Source: Forficula auricularia
Taxonomy: Eukaryota > Arthropoda > Insecta > Dermaptera > Forficulidae
DNA: 64,000 bases
NCBI GenBank assembly: GCA_024734495.1
Contig: JALMQS010000264.1
Location: 310,001 to 374,000 of the forward strand
Direction: 5' to 3'
The notes below the pieces were generated by a model. It saw nothing but the letters and a program-made list of their open reading frames with translations. It searched no databases and was not told the origin of the DNA. This document shows positions 1 through 11,071 of this stretch, piece after piece; the stretch's first letter is position 1, and each line of letters starts with the position of its first letter. Both the position numbers and the translations under genes were made by a program.

Positions 1-123
1 GGAACATGCCGGGTAATGCGATTGGCTTGATGGCTGTGCCTAGTACCTAGTACCTACGACCTAGGACCTACCTAGGCTATGCTTACTTCACTTGCCCATC
101 CACAAATACAAACAACACGTACA

Positions 124-146
124 TTATTTATTTATTTATTTATTAA
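124..146. repeat. (TTTA)n microsatellite
   Basis: Short run of TTTA units in an A/T-rich flank. Just upstream (positions 40-80) is a cluster of degenerate CCTAG/TACCTA repeats. No function is inferred. Confidence 0.8.
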
Positions 147-455
147 GTATTCAATTGATTATCCAATGTACTTTTTCGAATAAATACATAAAAAGTGATA
201 AGAAAAAAGCTCAACTCATTGTTGTTGTCCTTGGGAAAAGCCAAATTACATTAACCTAAGAGGAAAAATCGTTGCAAGACAGAAATAGCAACATTTTTTT
301 TATCAAATAGGTAGACAGGTCAAAGTGTTCAAAATCAATTCCTATAACGTTTAGCTATCCATTAAAAATAAATGTCCTGTCTTCCTTTGATACTAAGTAT
401 TTAAGCTTCTTACCACGGAATCTTTTTCTTAACATTAATTATAAATATATTTATT

Positions 456-624
456 AAAGATAAGAGTAAATAAATATTTTATTTAATATGGATTTACTAT
501 GAGTTAGTGATATTGGGTCACTTATTTCACATTAAATTTAATGTGAAATAAGTGACCCAGTATCCTTAACTCATAGTAAATCCATATTAAATAAAATATT
601 TATTTACTCTTATCTTTATTAAAG
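456..624. repeat. Near-perfect palindrome (hairpin MITE-like)
   Basis: Two arms of about 80 bp meet at an AATTT/AAATT centre near position 540. The arms differ at only a few bases. The outer arm sequence (AAGATAAGAGTAAATA) reappears inverted at 599-615. There is no coding capacity. It could be a foldback MITE; no clear target duplication was seen. Confidence 0.8.
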
Positions 625-845
625 ATGTTTCACCTTGCACCAACACCACAATCTCTACTGATTATTAATATATTTAACAAAAATACATCGAGATTAAATA
701 AATAAAATGCAACGGATTGTTGGTAGACTTTAGCAATAATCATTTGAAATAATAAATTTAAAAACAATAAAGAAATTTTTTTTTAATTATTAAAGAAAAT
801 TCCAAGATTGTTGAATATTTTGAGCCAGGAAATGTGTTATAAATA

Positions 846-921
846 AAAATGTACTCTACGTTGAAGGATCTCCGAAAGTTCTTCACCGATTTCTTTGACC
901 GAAGGCCCGGGCGTCAGCTAG
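846..921 (+). mobile_element. Helitron-type 3' end
   Basis: The sequence GGCCCGGGCGTCAGCTAG followed by T matches the Helitron 3' rule: a GC-rich hairpin, then CTRR, inserted before T. Similar GGGC(N)TCNCAGCTAG ends occur at 13633 and 41845. The 5' end was not identified. Confidence 0.45.
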
Positions 922-993
922 TATGTTATAAAAAAAGATTAATGATGGTTTTCTCGTATAGTGAAATTGTTTTTTGACAAAGAGTGATAAAAT

Positions 994-1037
994 GGGCCAC
1001 TGAGAAAGTCAAAATAATTTGACGAAACGTCTGACCC
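994..1037 (+). ncRNA. Decayed hammerhead ribozyme, family B
   Basis: Box I reads CTGAGAA at 1000-1006, box II GAAA at 1024-1027, and the triplet GTC ends at 1031. Helix II pairs GTCAAA with TTTGAC (6 bp). Helix I pairs GGGCCA (994-999) with TGACCC (1032-1037), with one mismatch. The conserved G8 of box I is A, so this copy should be inactive. Flanks (ATTTTGTCCAATTC, then a GTTACAAATTTACTATGGAT end) match other family B copies at 27, 30.7 and 45.8 kb. Confidence 0.55.
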
Positions 1038-1671
1038 ATTTAATAAAAACTCTTGTGTTTTTAATTTTGTCCAATTCACTGGTATTATTCCCGTTACAAA
1101 TTTACTATGGATGCGAATGATACAACAATAGTAATTATATCTTTATTCCATTATTATTAATTAATTAAATTAATTGAACCGCGTAGATTTGAATAATTTC
1201 CATGATTCAGCCTGCAGTAAATTTTTTGCAGATCATAAATCATTTCATTATTTTTGATATATATTATTATTAATCATAAATTACTGGCTATTTGAAGTCA
1301 ATGTTGGCTTAAAAATAAAAAAATAGCAATCGATTCTCATTTAATACTTAATGAATAAATAATCATTCTACAATGGATTTTTGATGTTTCTTTTATTATT
1401 GATAACCAGTGCTAATAAGGGAGCTAGATATGACTCAAACATAGATACAATATTTTTAATAAATTAATAAATAAATAATTCACCATTTTGTTTTTGTAAT
1501 TAGTAATTGAACTATTTGTTGTTAGTATTATTAATTTTATATACACATAAATGTATTAGTGTCCAGAATTTATTTATTTATTCATTTTTGATGCTCTGAA
1601 ATAATTCAACTATTATTATTTTTCTTTAAAATTAAAAATTAAATATTCTATACAATATAAAGAATTGATTA

Positions 1672-2321
1672 CACTGGTAGACAAAAATTCGTTGCCGTAA
1701 ACCTAACAAGCAATTCCAGTAGAGTTTTATACGCTGATTATCATGCATTTTCCCGATTTTTTACAACAGGTCAGAGTTTTGAGATATTATCGGTTAAAAC
1801 GTTGAAAAAGGCCATTTTTACTTATTTTCGAGTCCCATCAGATATTAAACAGCAATATTTGAAATCAAAATATTTTGTTGACGTAATAGAAAACATCTTC
1901 CTCTTTGATTTTCAAATTACCAATTGTATGTAGGTCAAATATAAATAGAGTTATAACTAAAAAACTAAAGCTATAAGATTAGTATAAAGGATAATAAACA
2001 CAAATAAAAACATATGGTCTTAGTTTTTTAGTTATAACTCGAGTTCTAATTGAGCCAAAAACAAGTGGTAATTTGAAAATCAAAGAGGAAGCTGTTTTCT
2101 ATTACGTCAAGGAAATATTTTGATTTCAAATATTCCTGTTTAATATCTGATGGGACTCGAAAATAGGTCAAAATTACCGTTTAGACCGATAATATCTCAA
2201 AACTCTGTGCGGTTGTAAAAAATCGGGAAAGTGCATGATAATCAGCGTAGAAAACTCGACTGGAATCAGCATTGTAAGGTTTATGGTTACAAACTTTTGT
2301 TTAATTTTTGTCGTAGCACTG
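1672..2321. mobile_element. 650-bp foldback DNA element with TTA duplication
   Basis: Long inverted arms (about 1672-1960 and 2020-2321) share many blocks, for example a 5' CGAGTCCCATCAGATATTAA answered by TTAATATCTGATGGGACTCG. The ends are imperfect inverted repeats (CACTGGTAGACAAAAATT against CAGTGCTACGACAAAAATT). The trinucleotide TTA flanks both ends (1669-1671, 2322-2324), as expected for PIF/Harbinger-type insertion, but the family is not assigned. No open reading frame. Confidence 0.65.
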
Positions 2322-2607
2322 TTATTGTAAAATATTATGTTTGTTCCTTAGAAAATGCATCTTATTCCTAATGTTCAATTTGACAAATATATTAGTTATA
2401 GGAATTATTTATTTGTTTAGGTTGATTTAAAAAATAAATAAATTGGATTTGTAATTAGAGCAAGGTAATTGAATGTCAAGTGATGTTCGCACAAGGTTCT
2501 CTATAATATATTTTCCCTTTCGTTTCTTTGGTATTATTTTCAGACACCCCCTTTTTCTTTTTATACCCTTATGGAATGGCTAAAAAGCGCACCCCCCGTG
2601 TGGGGGT

Positions 2608-2678
2608 GGAACGAGCGATGAGATTCGAACCCCTGATCTCTCTTGCAAAAGTGCTGCTCCTGGTCTCGGTAGGGTCCC
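2608..2678 (-). pseudogene. tRNA-like sequence or SINE head
   Basis: On the minus strand a 71-nt unit carries a canonical B box (GGTTCGAATCT, 2631-2641), a T arm with 4 of 5 pairs, and acceptor ends pairing GGGAC with GTTCC. The D-arm region (ACCGAGACCAGGAGCAGC) is a weak A box. The anticodon arm (around CTTTTGCAAG) does not fold cleanly, so this is a decayed tRNA or the tRNA-derived head of a SINE rather than a working tRNA. It is GC-rich compared with its flanks. Confidence 0.45.
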
Positions 2679-3429
2679 GGGATTACCGGAGCCCCGAGAC
2701 CAAGACCCAAAAACGGGAACCTCTATCACCCTTTCCCATAAATTCCCACTTTTCACCCCCCCCCACCCCCCTCGCATGCCCACTCTTTCTGTTCGTTATT
2801 CGGCCTAAGATTGCTGACGAAGAAAATTCTCTTCTTTTTTTTATTTTTTTATTTTATTTTAGCAAACATTGAAAAGCGAGAAAATTCCCTCGAGGTACAG
2901 TTTATCTCCAAGGTGAGATCCTTAAGCAAAAGTACTCAAAAGAACCGAGAGTTCTTTCTTAACAATAAGAAAAAAATCCTAATAATCATCCAACCTAAAG
3001 AAAAAATCTACTATTTTACGTGAGTGAAAAAAAAATATTGTTATACCTACTTGTATAAATGTAGGTGATTTTGTGATGATTAAATTTATTGAAATATAAA
3101 GGGCAATGGTCAAAGTAATGATAAAATAAAATAATTAAGCTCATAGTGAGATTTGGAGTGATCAATGTTTAAGTTAAAATAATTATATTATTGAGAATTA
3201 AACAGATTTAAAAGGTACAATTAGATTATCTAAGTTATTATGGATTAAAGAATCTATTTTACATGTGATAGTTTGTTTTGATAATCGCACTACAGTATAA
3301 GTCTTCGACTCGCGCGATTAATTGGTTCCGAAGGTTTTCGCGTATGTCGAGGAAAGAGCAAAATTTACAATTTTTGGCAAAAAATGTTTTATTTTCAAAG
3401 GATAGGGGAGAGTAAAATTGTTTGTTTTG

Positions 3430-3540
3430 TTAAAAAAAACAGCAAATAATTATCTAATAATTAATATTTTTGTATTGATGATTTGCAATAATGTAATCAA
3501 TATAAATATTTACCAAATTTTATTAACAATATATATTATT
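3430..3540 (+). repeat. Dispersed repeat, copy 1 of 3
   Basis: A block containing GATTTGCAATAATGTAATC and ACCAAATTTTATTAACAATA recurs at 10415-10510 in the same orientation and at about 11925-12025 inverted. It is non-coding and unclassified. Confidence 0.7.
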
Positions 3541-3627
3541 TATTGGACATATTGCATATAACAGAATAATCTACATACATATATTTATGGACCACCACGC
3601 CTTGTGTAAACTAAACAACTAAAATTT

Positions 3628-3857
3628 AATTAATTAATAAAGTAAAGGGTGTGTAGTTTCACATTGAATGAAACAAAACTCAAAGAGGTTTATACAAACT
3701 CAATATATTTCGGATTATTAGTCCATCATCAGTTTTAACTTGTAAACTCCTGATGATGCACTAATAATCCGAAATATATTGAGTTTGTATAAACCTCTTT
3801 GAGTTTTGTTTCATTCACTGTGAAACTACACACCCTTTACTTTATTAATTAATATCA
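3628..3857. mobile_element. Palindromic element with hammerhead-like centre, family C
   Basis: Arms of about 110 bp are nearly identical in inverted orientation, ending in TTAATTAATAAAGTAAAGGG. Near the centre each strand carries a CTGATGA box: minus at 3726-3732, plus at 3750-3756. Each is followed by a stretch ending in TAATAATCC and then GAAA (plus at 3771-3774). Helix II is only about 3 bp plus mismatches. The bases after GAAA (TATATTGAG) lack a clear cleavage triplet, so activity is doubtful. A related motif lies at 60977-61002. Confidence 0.6.
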
Positions 3858-3954
3858 TGTATCATCTAAAACCTATACCACTTTCTCTAAGAAAAATTAA
3901 AATTTTTTTTTAAATCGCGTAAGAGGACTGACTGTAGTTTTTGAGCTAGAGCAG

Positions 3955-4012
3955 TGGTTCCCAAACTTTTCTAGGGTGCGGAAAACTTTTTTTTAGCAGA
4001 CCACTATATATA
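3955..4012 (+). mobile_element. hAT terminal fragment
   Basis: CAGTGGTTCCCAAACTTTT is a typical hAT terminal repeat. No partner end was found nearby, so it is probably a truncated copy. Confidence 0.35.
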
Positions 4013-4403
4013 AGTAAATATGAAATACATAGTATAAGCTTGTTATAATATTCAAAATCGCATGAGAATCACATTTTTGACAAAAACTTGACATTGCGAG
4101 TTTATCCCATGTACCCTTCATATGGATATATTATAAGGATATAGGGTGACCCATTTTGATCAAGTATTTTTCTTTTTTTAAGTCTTGCATGAAAATTTGT
4201 TAGTATTTCATGTGTTTTAAAAATCCTCTCAAGTTTTTAGCGAGATAAAAAATTGTTTAGAAGTCGTCGCTCAAGAATTAATGTCCTTTTAATCTCACAA
4301 AGAGAAACAAAGAGGTTGTCCTCTGCTTGATGCAAACAAACATACACACATATATATATCGAGATGATATATCTGCATATATATATATTATTTATTTGTT
4401 TGA

Positions 4404-4438
4404 GACTATAGTTTCGAAGACCTGGTCTTCATCATCAG
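4404..4438 (-). ncRNA. Hammerhead ribozyme motif, family A
   Basis: On the minus strand box I CTGATGA lies at 4432-4438. One extra nucleotide precedes helix II (GAAGAC/GTCTTC, 6 bp), then GAAA (4412-4415), a short helix III (ACT/AGT) and the GTC triplet at 4404-4406. Helix I next to the core is weak (about 2 bp), which may limit activity. This would be a self-cleaving RNA element of a mobile repeat. Confidence 0.6.
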
Positions 4439-4567
4439 TCTTTCTTCAATTATAAATGTTTTTCATGGAGTCAATATCATATGAATATTGAAAACTTGGT
4501 GTTCTTTCGTCACTGATGGAGGGCTAGCTAGTTCCTCCATGGAAAAACATTTATAATTGAAGAAAAA

Positions 4568-4602
4568 CTGATGATGAAGACCAAGTCTTCGAAACTATAG
4601 TC
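4568..4602 (+). ncRNA. Hammerhead ribozyme motif, family A
   Basis: CTGATGA at 4568-4574, extra T, helix II GAAGAC-CAA-GTCTTC (4576-4590), GAAA at 4591-4594, helix III ACT-AT-AGT, and cleavage triplet GTC at 4600-4602. All conserved core bases are present; helix I is poor. It is the mirror of the minus-strand copy at 4404-4438. Confidence 0.65.
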
Positions 4603-4711
4603 TCAAACAAATAAATAATATATATATACAGATATATCATCTCGATATATATATATGTGTGTATGTTTATTTGCATCAAGCAGAGGACAACCTCTTTGTT
4701 TCTCTTTGTGA

Positions 4712-6380
4712 ATCAACAACTCTGCTACTCTCGGCAAAACATTTTAATCTATTGGTAAATTCACCCGGATTTACCTCAGTTTTATTCTCTTTCTGATTGT
4801 CTGTCTAATTTATTCTGAACTCAAAAACAATACATTTTATAAAATATTTAAAATTTCCTCACTCAATTATGCCAAGTTTAGATAAAACAGTTTGGTTATT
4901 TCTCATGAAAGATACTAAGTATTTGCGATTCCAAGTTTTTCTCGATATTTTTCGTGACTAATCTTTCCATTGAAAAATGACATAAGCAAAAATCAAGTTT
5001 CCATATTTAAAGAACATGTATCATAGTTATATTTATTTTGATAATCTCAGTTTTCCAATATTTTCAAAAAATTAGTTCTCTTTAAGCTATTCCCTCATTT
5101 TCCTTTTTCTTGTAGAAAGTTCGTTCTGGTTTCAAAATGTTTGTTCTATTAAAATAAAAAGAACTAATTAGATTTCTCTTCTAATCCATGGACATATAGT
5201 ATTATTTAATGTTGATTTTCATGGCATCTATTAAATCATGACGTCACACCGCCCTTTCATAACCCGTTTCATATCACGTGATATTTTGTAATTTCTCCTA
5301 ATATTGAAAAGTTTATTATTCCCTAATTATTATAATTTATACTGCAGTTCGTAAAAAATTATAATTATAATTCATTTTTTTTTTATGATCTAACCCTATA
5401 TTAAATGAACGAAATAATAATTAAATGATATGAATGTACAAAAAAGTAAATAATTTTTTTATATGTGACACATAAATGAATATTTATTTATTTAAATAAA
5501 TGATTTTGATATTTTGAATATATATTTTAACATTTAGATTATTATATTATACATATTTTAATTTCTCTTCTAAAATTCCAAGCCTTTTAGGAATTTTAAT
5601 AAATTTGCTCAAATAATCATATTAATAAAATAGGTAGGGGGTAGGTAATAGTAATAATAATAATTATGATAATAGGAGCCCATTTGTTTTTCATTTGCGT
5701 TCTACCATACGTATATATACGAAATGCGGAATTCAATTTTGTTCGAATGGGACAAAATATAAAAACGCAAAAACAAACATAATAATAAATTCATATTATA
5801 TGCAGCAGGACAAATATGCAAGCTCAGAGCTCGGGGGAGATTTTAATTCAGAGGCTAAACGACCGGGTTGGTCGGTTGATCATTGAAAATTTGTGAAAAT
5901 TGGATGGGGGGGGGGGGGTTATTTCGACCCACCCGGGGTCATTTCATGTTACGAGGAAATATGCAAATAAAAATGGCAGGTGATTTTTTTTTATTATTAT
6001 TATTATTAATCTCTGTTGAAATTAAATTAAAAGAAATAATAATCATAATAAAAATTTGATAAAAAATAAATAAAAAAACAATCCAGGATGTAATTACCTT
6101 TTGGGGTGAATCCCAGGCGGAAGTGGTCAAAAAAACAAACAAATAAACAACGAGAATACGAATTTACGCTGATATAAATGATAAAATTTGGACTTTTGGA
6201 TCTATATACTAAACGTTGGTACTATCGGACAAATTCAGTGAAAAAGTTCTTGAATTTATATTTTCGAGAATATTCGATGATTAATTCTTTAAAAGATTAA
6301 CAAATTTATATATCGAGAATACTATATAACATACTAGTATAGAAACAACTCTTTTCTCAAAACGTTTATGAAAAATCTAA
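4712..6380. other. AT-rich non-coding stretch
   Basis: No gene was recognised. It contains A/T runs, a palindromic CRE-type octamer TGACGTCA at 5239-5246 and a G-run at 5906-5919. Short open frames here have no recognisable features. Confidence 0.5.
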
Positions 6381-6415
6381 GACGTTTCGGGAGAAATTCT
6401 CCCTTTAACAATGAC
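6381..6415 (-). ncRNA. Hammerhead relic, family G
   Basis: On the minus strand a perfect helix II (GGGAGAA/TTCTCCC) is followed by GAAA and CGTC. The box I position reads TTGTTAAA instead of CTGATGA, so the ribozyme is broken. Similar 3' halves (stem, then GAAACGTT) occur at 6537-6552 and 58987-59010. The 84-bp array at 34961 carries the same CCCGAAACGTTT block. Confidence 0.4.
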
Positions 6416-8700
6416 AATGTTAAAAAATAATTGATTTAAAAAGAAAATATAAAACAACTAATTATTATTATTCTATTATTTCTATTTCCCTTTTAAAATA
6501 ATTATTTTTTTAAACTTCAATTGATAGAAAATGAGAATTTCTTCCGAAACGTTTAGATTTTCAATAAACGTTTTGAGATTGTTTATATTTTCCTAAAAGA
6601 TTTTTATTTGTTTGATAAGAAAAACAATAATCAATAAATTATTTCTATATATATATATATAATTATAGTAATATCCCCAATATATCATTTTTTATTTTAT
6701 TTTCTTTTACAAATAAACAATGTATTTTTGAAAATAAAAACAATATGGCTAAATATTTTAAGGGTAGTTAGTTAGAGTTGCGTGGAGGGTGGAATTCAGA
6801 ACAGTAATATCTAAAAAAATATAAATTTTATTTAAGATAATTTTATACAAATTTCCTATCTATTTGGAAAACAAGATAATTTTTTTAATTAATTAAAAAA
6901 ATTAATTATTGAAATGTTTTATTTGATTATTGGTTTTTAAAATTATATACCTAACCTATAAATCAATAATTATACCTAGTACTTATAAATAAACATACTG
7001 TCAAGGGTGAGTCTGAGACTACAATATTTTCAGTAGTTTTTTTTTCATTCTTCATATAAATGAATTATTAATCATTTTTGAGTAACCAAGAATAATTAAC
7101 AAAAATTAAATGCATGAACTTTTACATATTTTTAAAATTAGACGGATCTGAAAATAGCACGCGCATAGGTAGGTTGGTAATATAAAAATTACTAGAAAAC
7201 AAGTTTAATAGGACTTAAAAAACGGAAAAATTATTGAATTTTATTTTAATTTTGGAAGAGGTATTTAATATACTTGATTTTTATATACTTATATTATATA
7301 TACAAATGATTGAATTTTTCAAATGAATACTTTTTTAAATTTATTAATAAATATTTATGAAAAATAACATTTTTATGTATTATAGGTAGGTAATATTTTA
7401 TTTGTATACTCGTTTAATTTTAACTGAATAATAAATATTAAAAATTTAAATGAATAAATTTAATTTTTTATTTTTTATTTTTTTTTTTTTACTAAATTAA
7501 AAATATTAATCTGTTATTTAAATATTTAATTAGAGAATAATTTATTTATTCATTCGTTTATTTATTTATATTTTCATTTTGTTTCATAAATTATATATTA
7601 TTCGTATTTTAAATGTGTGTAGGTACTTGTAAAGTAATTTTTGGATAGAATTTATATTAAAAAAAGGGGGGGGGGGGGTAGGTATTTGGCTTGTATTTTA
7701 TTTTATAATGTGGTATATAGAGCTAAAGAGAAGACAAGATGGAATGTAAATTTTCGCACTGTTTTTTGGGAGAAGGGGTTCGGGGGGGGGGGGGGTGTAA
7801 AAGGAAACTCGGGTACAGTCAATTAAAAAGAAAAATAGCTTTTGGGGTAATGGGCGTGCCTCAAGGCTTTATCCAATAAGGTTGTCGTTTTTTTGCTTGT
7901 CGGGTCCTATTGGAGGATTATTGCCGAGACCCTTGAGAGAAAGAGTGGGGGTAAAAAAAGGGCATCAGGTAAGGAAGCGCCCGGCCATTTCGAAAAAGAG
8001 CCAGACAGTCCCATTAGCCGACGGGGCTATTCCCAATAGCCGTTCTACAATACAAAACTATAGATTAGACTCAACGGGAGCCTCCGGGGAAATTCCAGCA
8101 GCCGAATGGTGGAGGAAAAAACAGCGCCAAAATTATATATAAAGTAAAAAGGGGTGGGAGATTGGTACAAGACATCAAGAATGTTCACCCGGGGTACAGA
8201 GGGAGAGGCCCATTTATAACCATAAAGTCAAGACAGAGGACGATAACAACGAGAGCGCATTTCGACAATAAATATTCATTCAGAGGGACAGACAGACATA
8301 CGGACAGACAGACAATCTGATCCAAAAGGAGACGACAACTGAGTGAGCGACATAGAAATAACGGGTATACCCCCGGCACTCGGGTAATGCTAAAATATTG
8401 AAGCGAAAAAGACCACAAAAAAACAAGTTCTAATGTACGGAAATTACATAAATTACAATTTGTAACGAGATACAAAATACTAAGTAAAGTAAAAAAAGCA
8501 TTAATAAGATACAAGATACGAATACATTTTGTTAACTGATGATAAAAATACGTATTTATACTTAGGTAATCATGACAATTTGTAATCGAAGAATTATATA
8601 TCTGGCTTTGTGTATTAACACAAATACTTTTGAAGCATCGAACTTCCTCTATAAATTTATATTACATTTTTGAGATCATGATCATTTGAGATTTAGGATA
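6416..8700. other. AT-rich stretch with a GC-richer block
   Basis: Mostly A/T-rich spacer. Pure G runs occur at 7665-7678 and about 7781-7794. At 7862-8170 composition rises and an 86-codon open frame exists, but it has no recognisable domain or codon signature and the complement is equally unconvincing. No gene is called. Confidence 0.45.
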
Positions 8701-8705
8701 ATCTG

Positions 8706-10104
8706 CAGAAGTTACCAACTGGAGTTCCGAGGAACTAGGGATGCAAACATCGTAAAAAAACAAAACATCGATGTATCGTATGAGTGATAGGTTTTTTTTT
8801 GTATAAAATAAAATACGATTGTTAATTTTTTATTAGAAGGTTATACAATAATTATGTGACTCTCATAATAGACTTTTTTCCAAAACCAGATCAATTTATT
8901 TACTAACTGAATTTATAAATAATAGTTTTGAAAGACTGTCCAATGGTTTCTTTTGTAGCGGCCTGTTTTGCTTTGCCCAGGAGCCTTTTGACTTTGCTGC
9001 TAGATGACACAGTCAGATCATTGCAACACTTTGCATGACTGATAACATTTCAGTCATGTATTAAGTAAGGCAATTCGATCTCGATTAATAAAGCAGCTCT
9101 CCACCAGCATGCATTCTCCCACCAACTAGGTGGGCAGCACCCAACCCGGGTAACGCAGTCGGTAGAGCATGCATTCACCCACCAACTAGGCGGGATCAAC
9201 GCGGAGAACAACGGCGCCAACCGGCACCAACAACCACCGCACAACCGACCTAACAATGGGCTCACCTCCAGCATTCACCAGGGCACGAACATCGCCTTGC
9301 GAGGATTCGCTCAGCATGCATTCACCACACACGTGGCCTGCTCATTTCTTTTAGCTTTCTCCTTCCAACCACCTTCACTCCGTCGCGGCTATATGCTTGG
9401 ACCCAGACAAAGGTTAATCCCAAGTCTGGGATCGGTATGAACCTCGCCCCTTCCAACTTCATTGTTAGGTCCCCACCAACTAGGCGGGCAGCGCGGACAC
9501 GCATCACGCAACACCCCCTAACACTTTGTTGCGTTATTGTTGCTTCAGACTTAGAAAAAAGTCTTGGAACCTTGGAACTTCGATGTATAAAACATTGTAT
9601 AGAAAAATGGATGATGATGGTTTGTAATAGTGAACATCGATGGTAAACATATTTATAAAACAGCGATGTATTGTTTGCATCCCTACACGGAACCCTAGGA
9701 TTTTGGGGTTCCGTGTGAAATTTTATACAAATAATTATTTCAATAGGTTTGGTGTGACAAAGACATATGTTACAAATGGCGAATATCCGATTTTATCAAA
9801 GAAATCATTAATTCTATGTTCTTTAAATATATAGACGAAGACAGTTCTGACATAAGAATTACGCCAGATCTTAAAAAAATTATACATAAACAAATAATAA
9901 TATTTCTCATTACAAAAAATGGTTCTTTTGCTGTAATTTTCCTTATACCTAATTGTTATTCCTTTTAAATAATTTGATTTTTGTTAGTAGTTTCTGATTG
10001 TTGTTTTACAAATAAAGCATTATTATTTAATATTAATTAATAAGGGTTCCATAAATATGTAGTATGTTTAGGACTCGGCGTTAAAATAAAGTTGGGAACC
10101 GCTG
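8706..10104. mobile_element. Outer hAT-like element split by a nested insertion
   Basis: The left end CAGAAGTTACCAACT and right end (complement CAGCGGTTCCCAACTTT) are hAT-like. Internal GGAAC...GGTTCCG blocks are typical of this group. The element is interrupted at 8736-9685 by a second element. The flanking 8-mers (ATAATCTG, ATCTATTA) barely match, so it is old. No transposase frame survives. Confidence 0.45.
8736..9685. mobile_element. Nested hAT-like element with 8-bp duplication
   Basis: The ends are inverted TAGGGATGCAAACA repeats (14 bp). The flanking 8-mers CGAGGAAC (8728-8735) and CACGGAAC (9686-9693) agree at 6 of 8. The interior at 9100-9530 is unusually GC-rich and carries three copies of a CCACCAACTAGG(T/C)GGG block (near 9120, 9180 and 9475) plus a tRNA D-arm-like string (AACGCAGTCGGTAGAGC) at 9152-9168. 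Overlapping open frames there look like by-products of GC content; no intact transposase was found. Confidence 0.65.
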
Positions 10105-11050
10105 ATCTATTAAATCCGAACGAATTGTTATGGATAGGTATAATGGGAAAAAATCAATGAGGTTGTCCCCTCTGCTTGATGCAAATAGCCATATACACTT
10201 ACATATATATAATGAAAATACATACATGTCACAAAACAATAGTTGCTGGTCAAACGCTAAATTTTTTATTGTTACAAATTTTACTGTTGAGAAAAGTAAG
10301 GCCCAATTCGGATTAAGTTTTGAAGAAAGAAAGTATGTGTTAAAAGTAAGTGCTTTTGGAAGTGCACAAAGACGATTTATTATTTATTTACCTAAAACAT
10401 GTCAATAATATAACTTTGTTAAAAAATAATTATCTAATTATTTTTATATTGTTGATTTGCAATAATGTAATCAATATAAATATTTACCAAATTTTATTAA
10501 CAATATAAATCCACATTCTCCCATATATAAATTTGTTGCTTTTTTGTTATCTTCTGTAATTGCGCTTTTATTTTTCAATAAAAATTTATTAAACCTATTA
10601 CTTTAAAAGGTATACCTAATATTGGAAAATTCGGCCGGTCTAGAAATTTGGCTCTCATCTCTAAAAGAGGTTGTCGACCCTTTTGCTTTCGGGAAAAAAA
10701 AGATAGGTACCTATATATAATGGTTACATAGTATGACACTTTCCTCTCGTTATCCGAGGGTATTTAGTTTTTATTTGTAAGCAATTTTATTAACCCCCCT
10801 TAATGTGTTAAATTCCAACTCGGATGAAAACATAATTTTGTCATTAAATTGTCGTCATTTACATGAACATGAAAATATATTTCCCTATATATATATACAT
10901 ATATACAGGGAATGTATGTATGTTATATATTCTAATTTTAGAGTAAAAAATATTTAAAGCCTCGAAACACTGGACTTTATCCAAATTTTAGCAGAGGGGC
11001 ATAATTCGTTCGCTTTGACCCCGATGATGCACTTGAGGGGAGCATTAGCA

Positions 11051-11071
11051 GTAGTAGTAGTAGTAGTAGTA
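11051..11071. repeat. (GTA)7 microsatellite
   Basis: Seven perfect GTA units. Confidence 0.9.

Larger units (their letters stand above)
4294..4711. mobile_element. Palindromic element with two opposed hammerheads, family A
   Basis: Inverted arms of about 175 bp (4294-4470 and 4538-4711) flank a unique spacer of about 65 bp. Both ends carry the family-A terminal block (GAGGTTGTCCTCTGCTTGATG and its complement). Each arm contains one hammerhead motif, transcribed towards its own end. Solo copies of the terminal block occur at 10147-10188, 30443-30480, 33971-34009, 41863-41896 and 44577-44610. Confidence 0.75.

Noticed and set aside
8185..8514. 109-codon minus frame with Cys/Leu-rich sequence
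   Set aside because: No domain, no splice support and low-complexity CAGA repeats in the DNA; likely chance.
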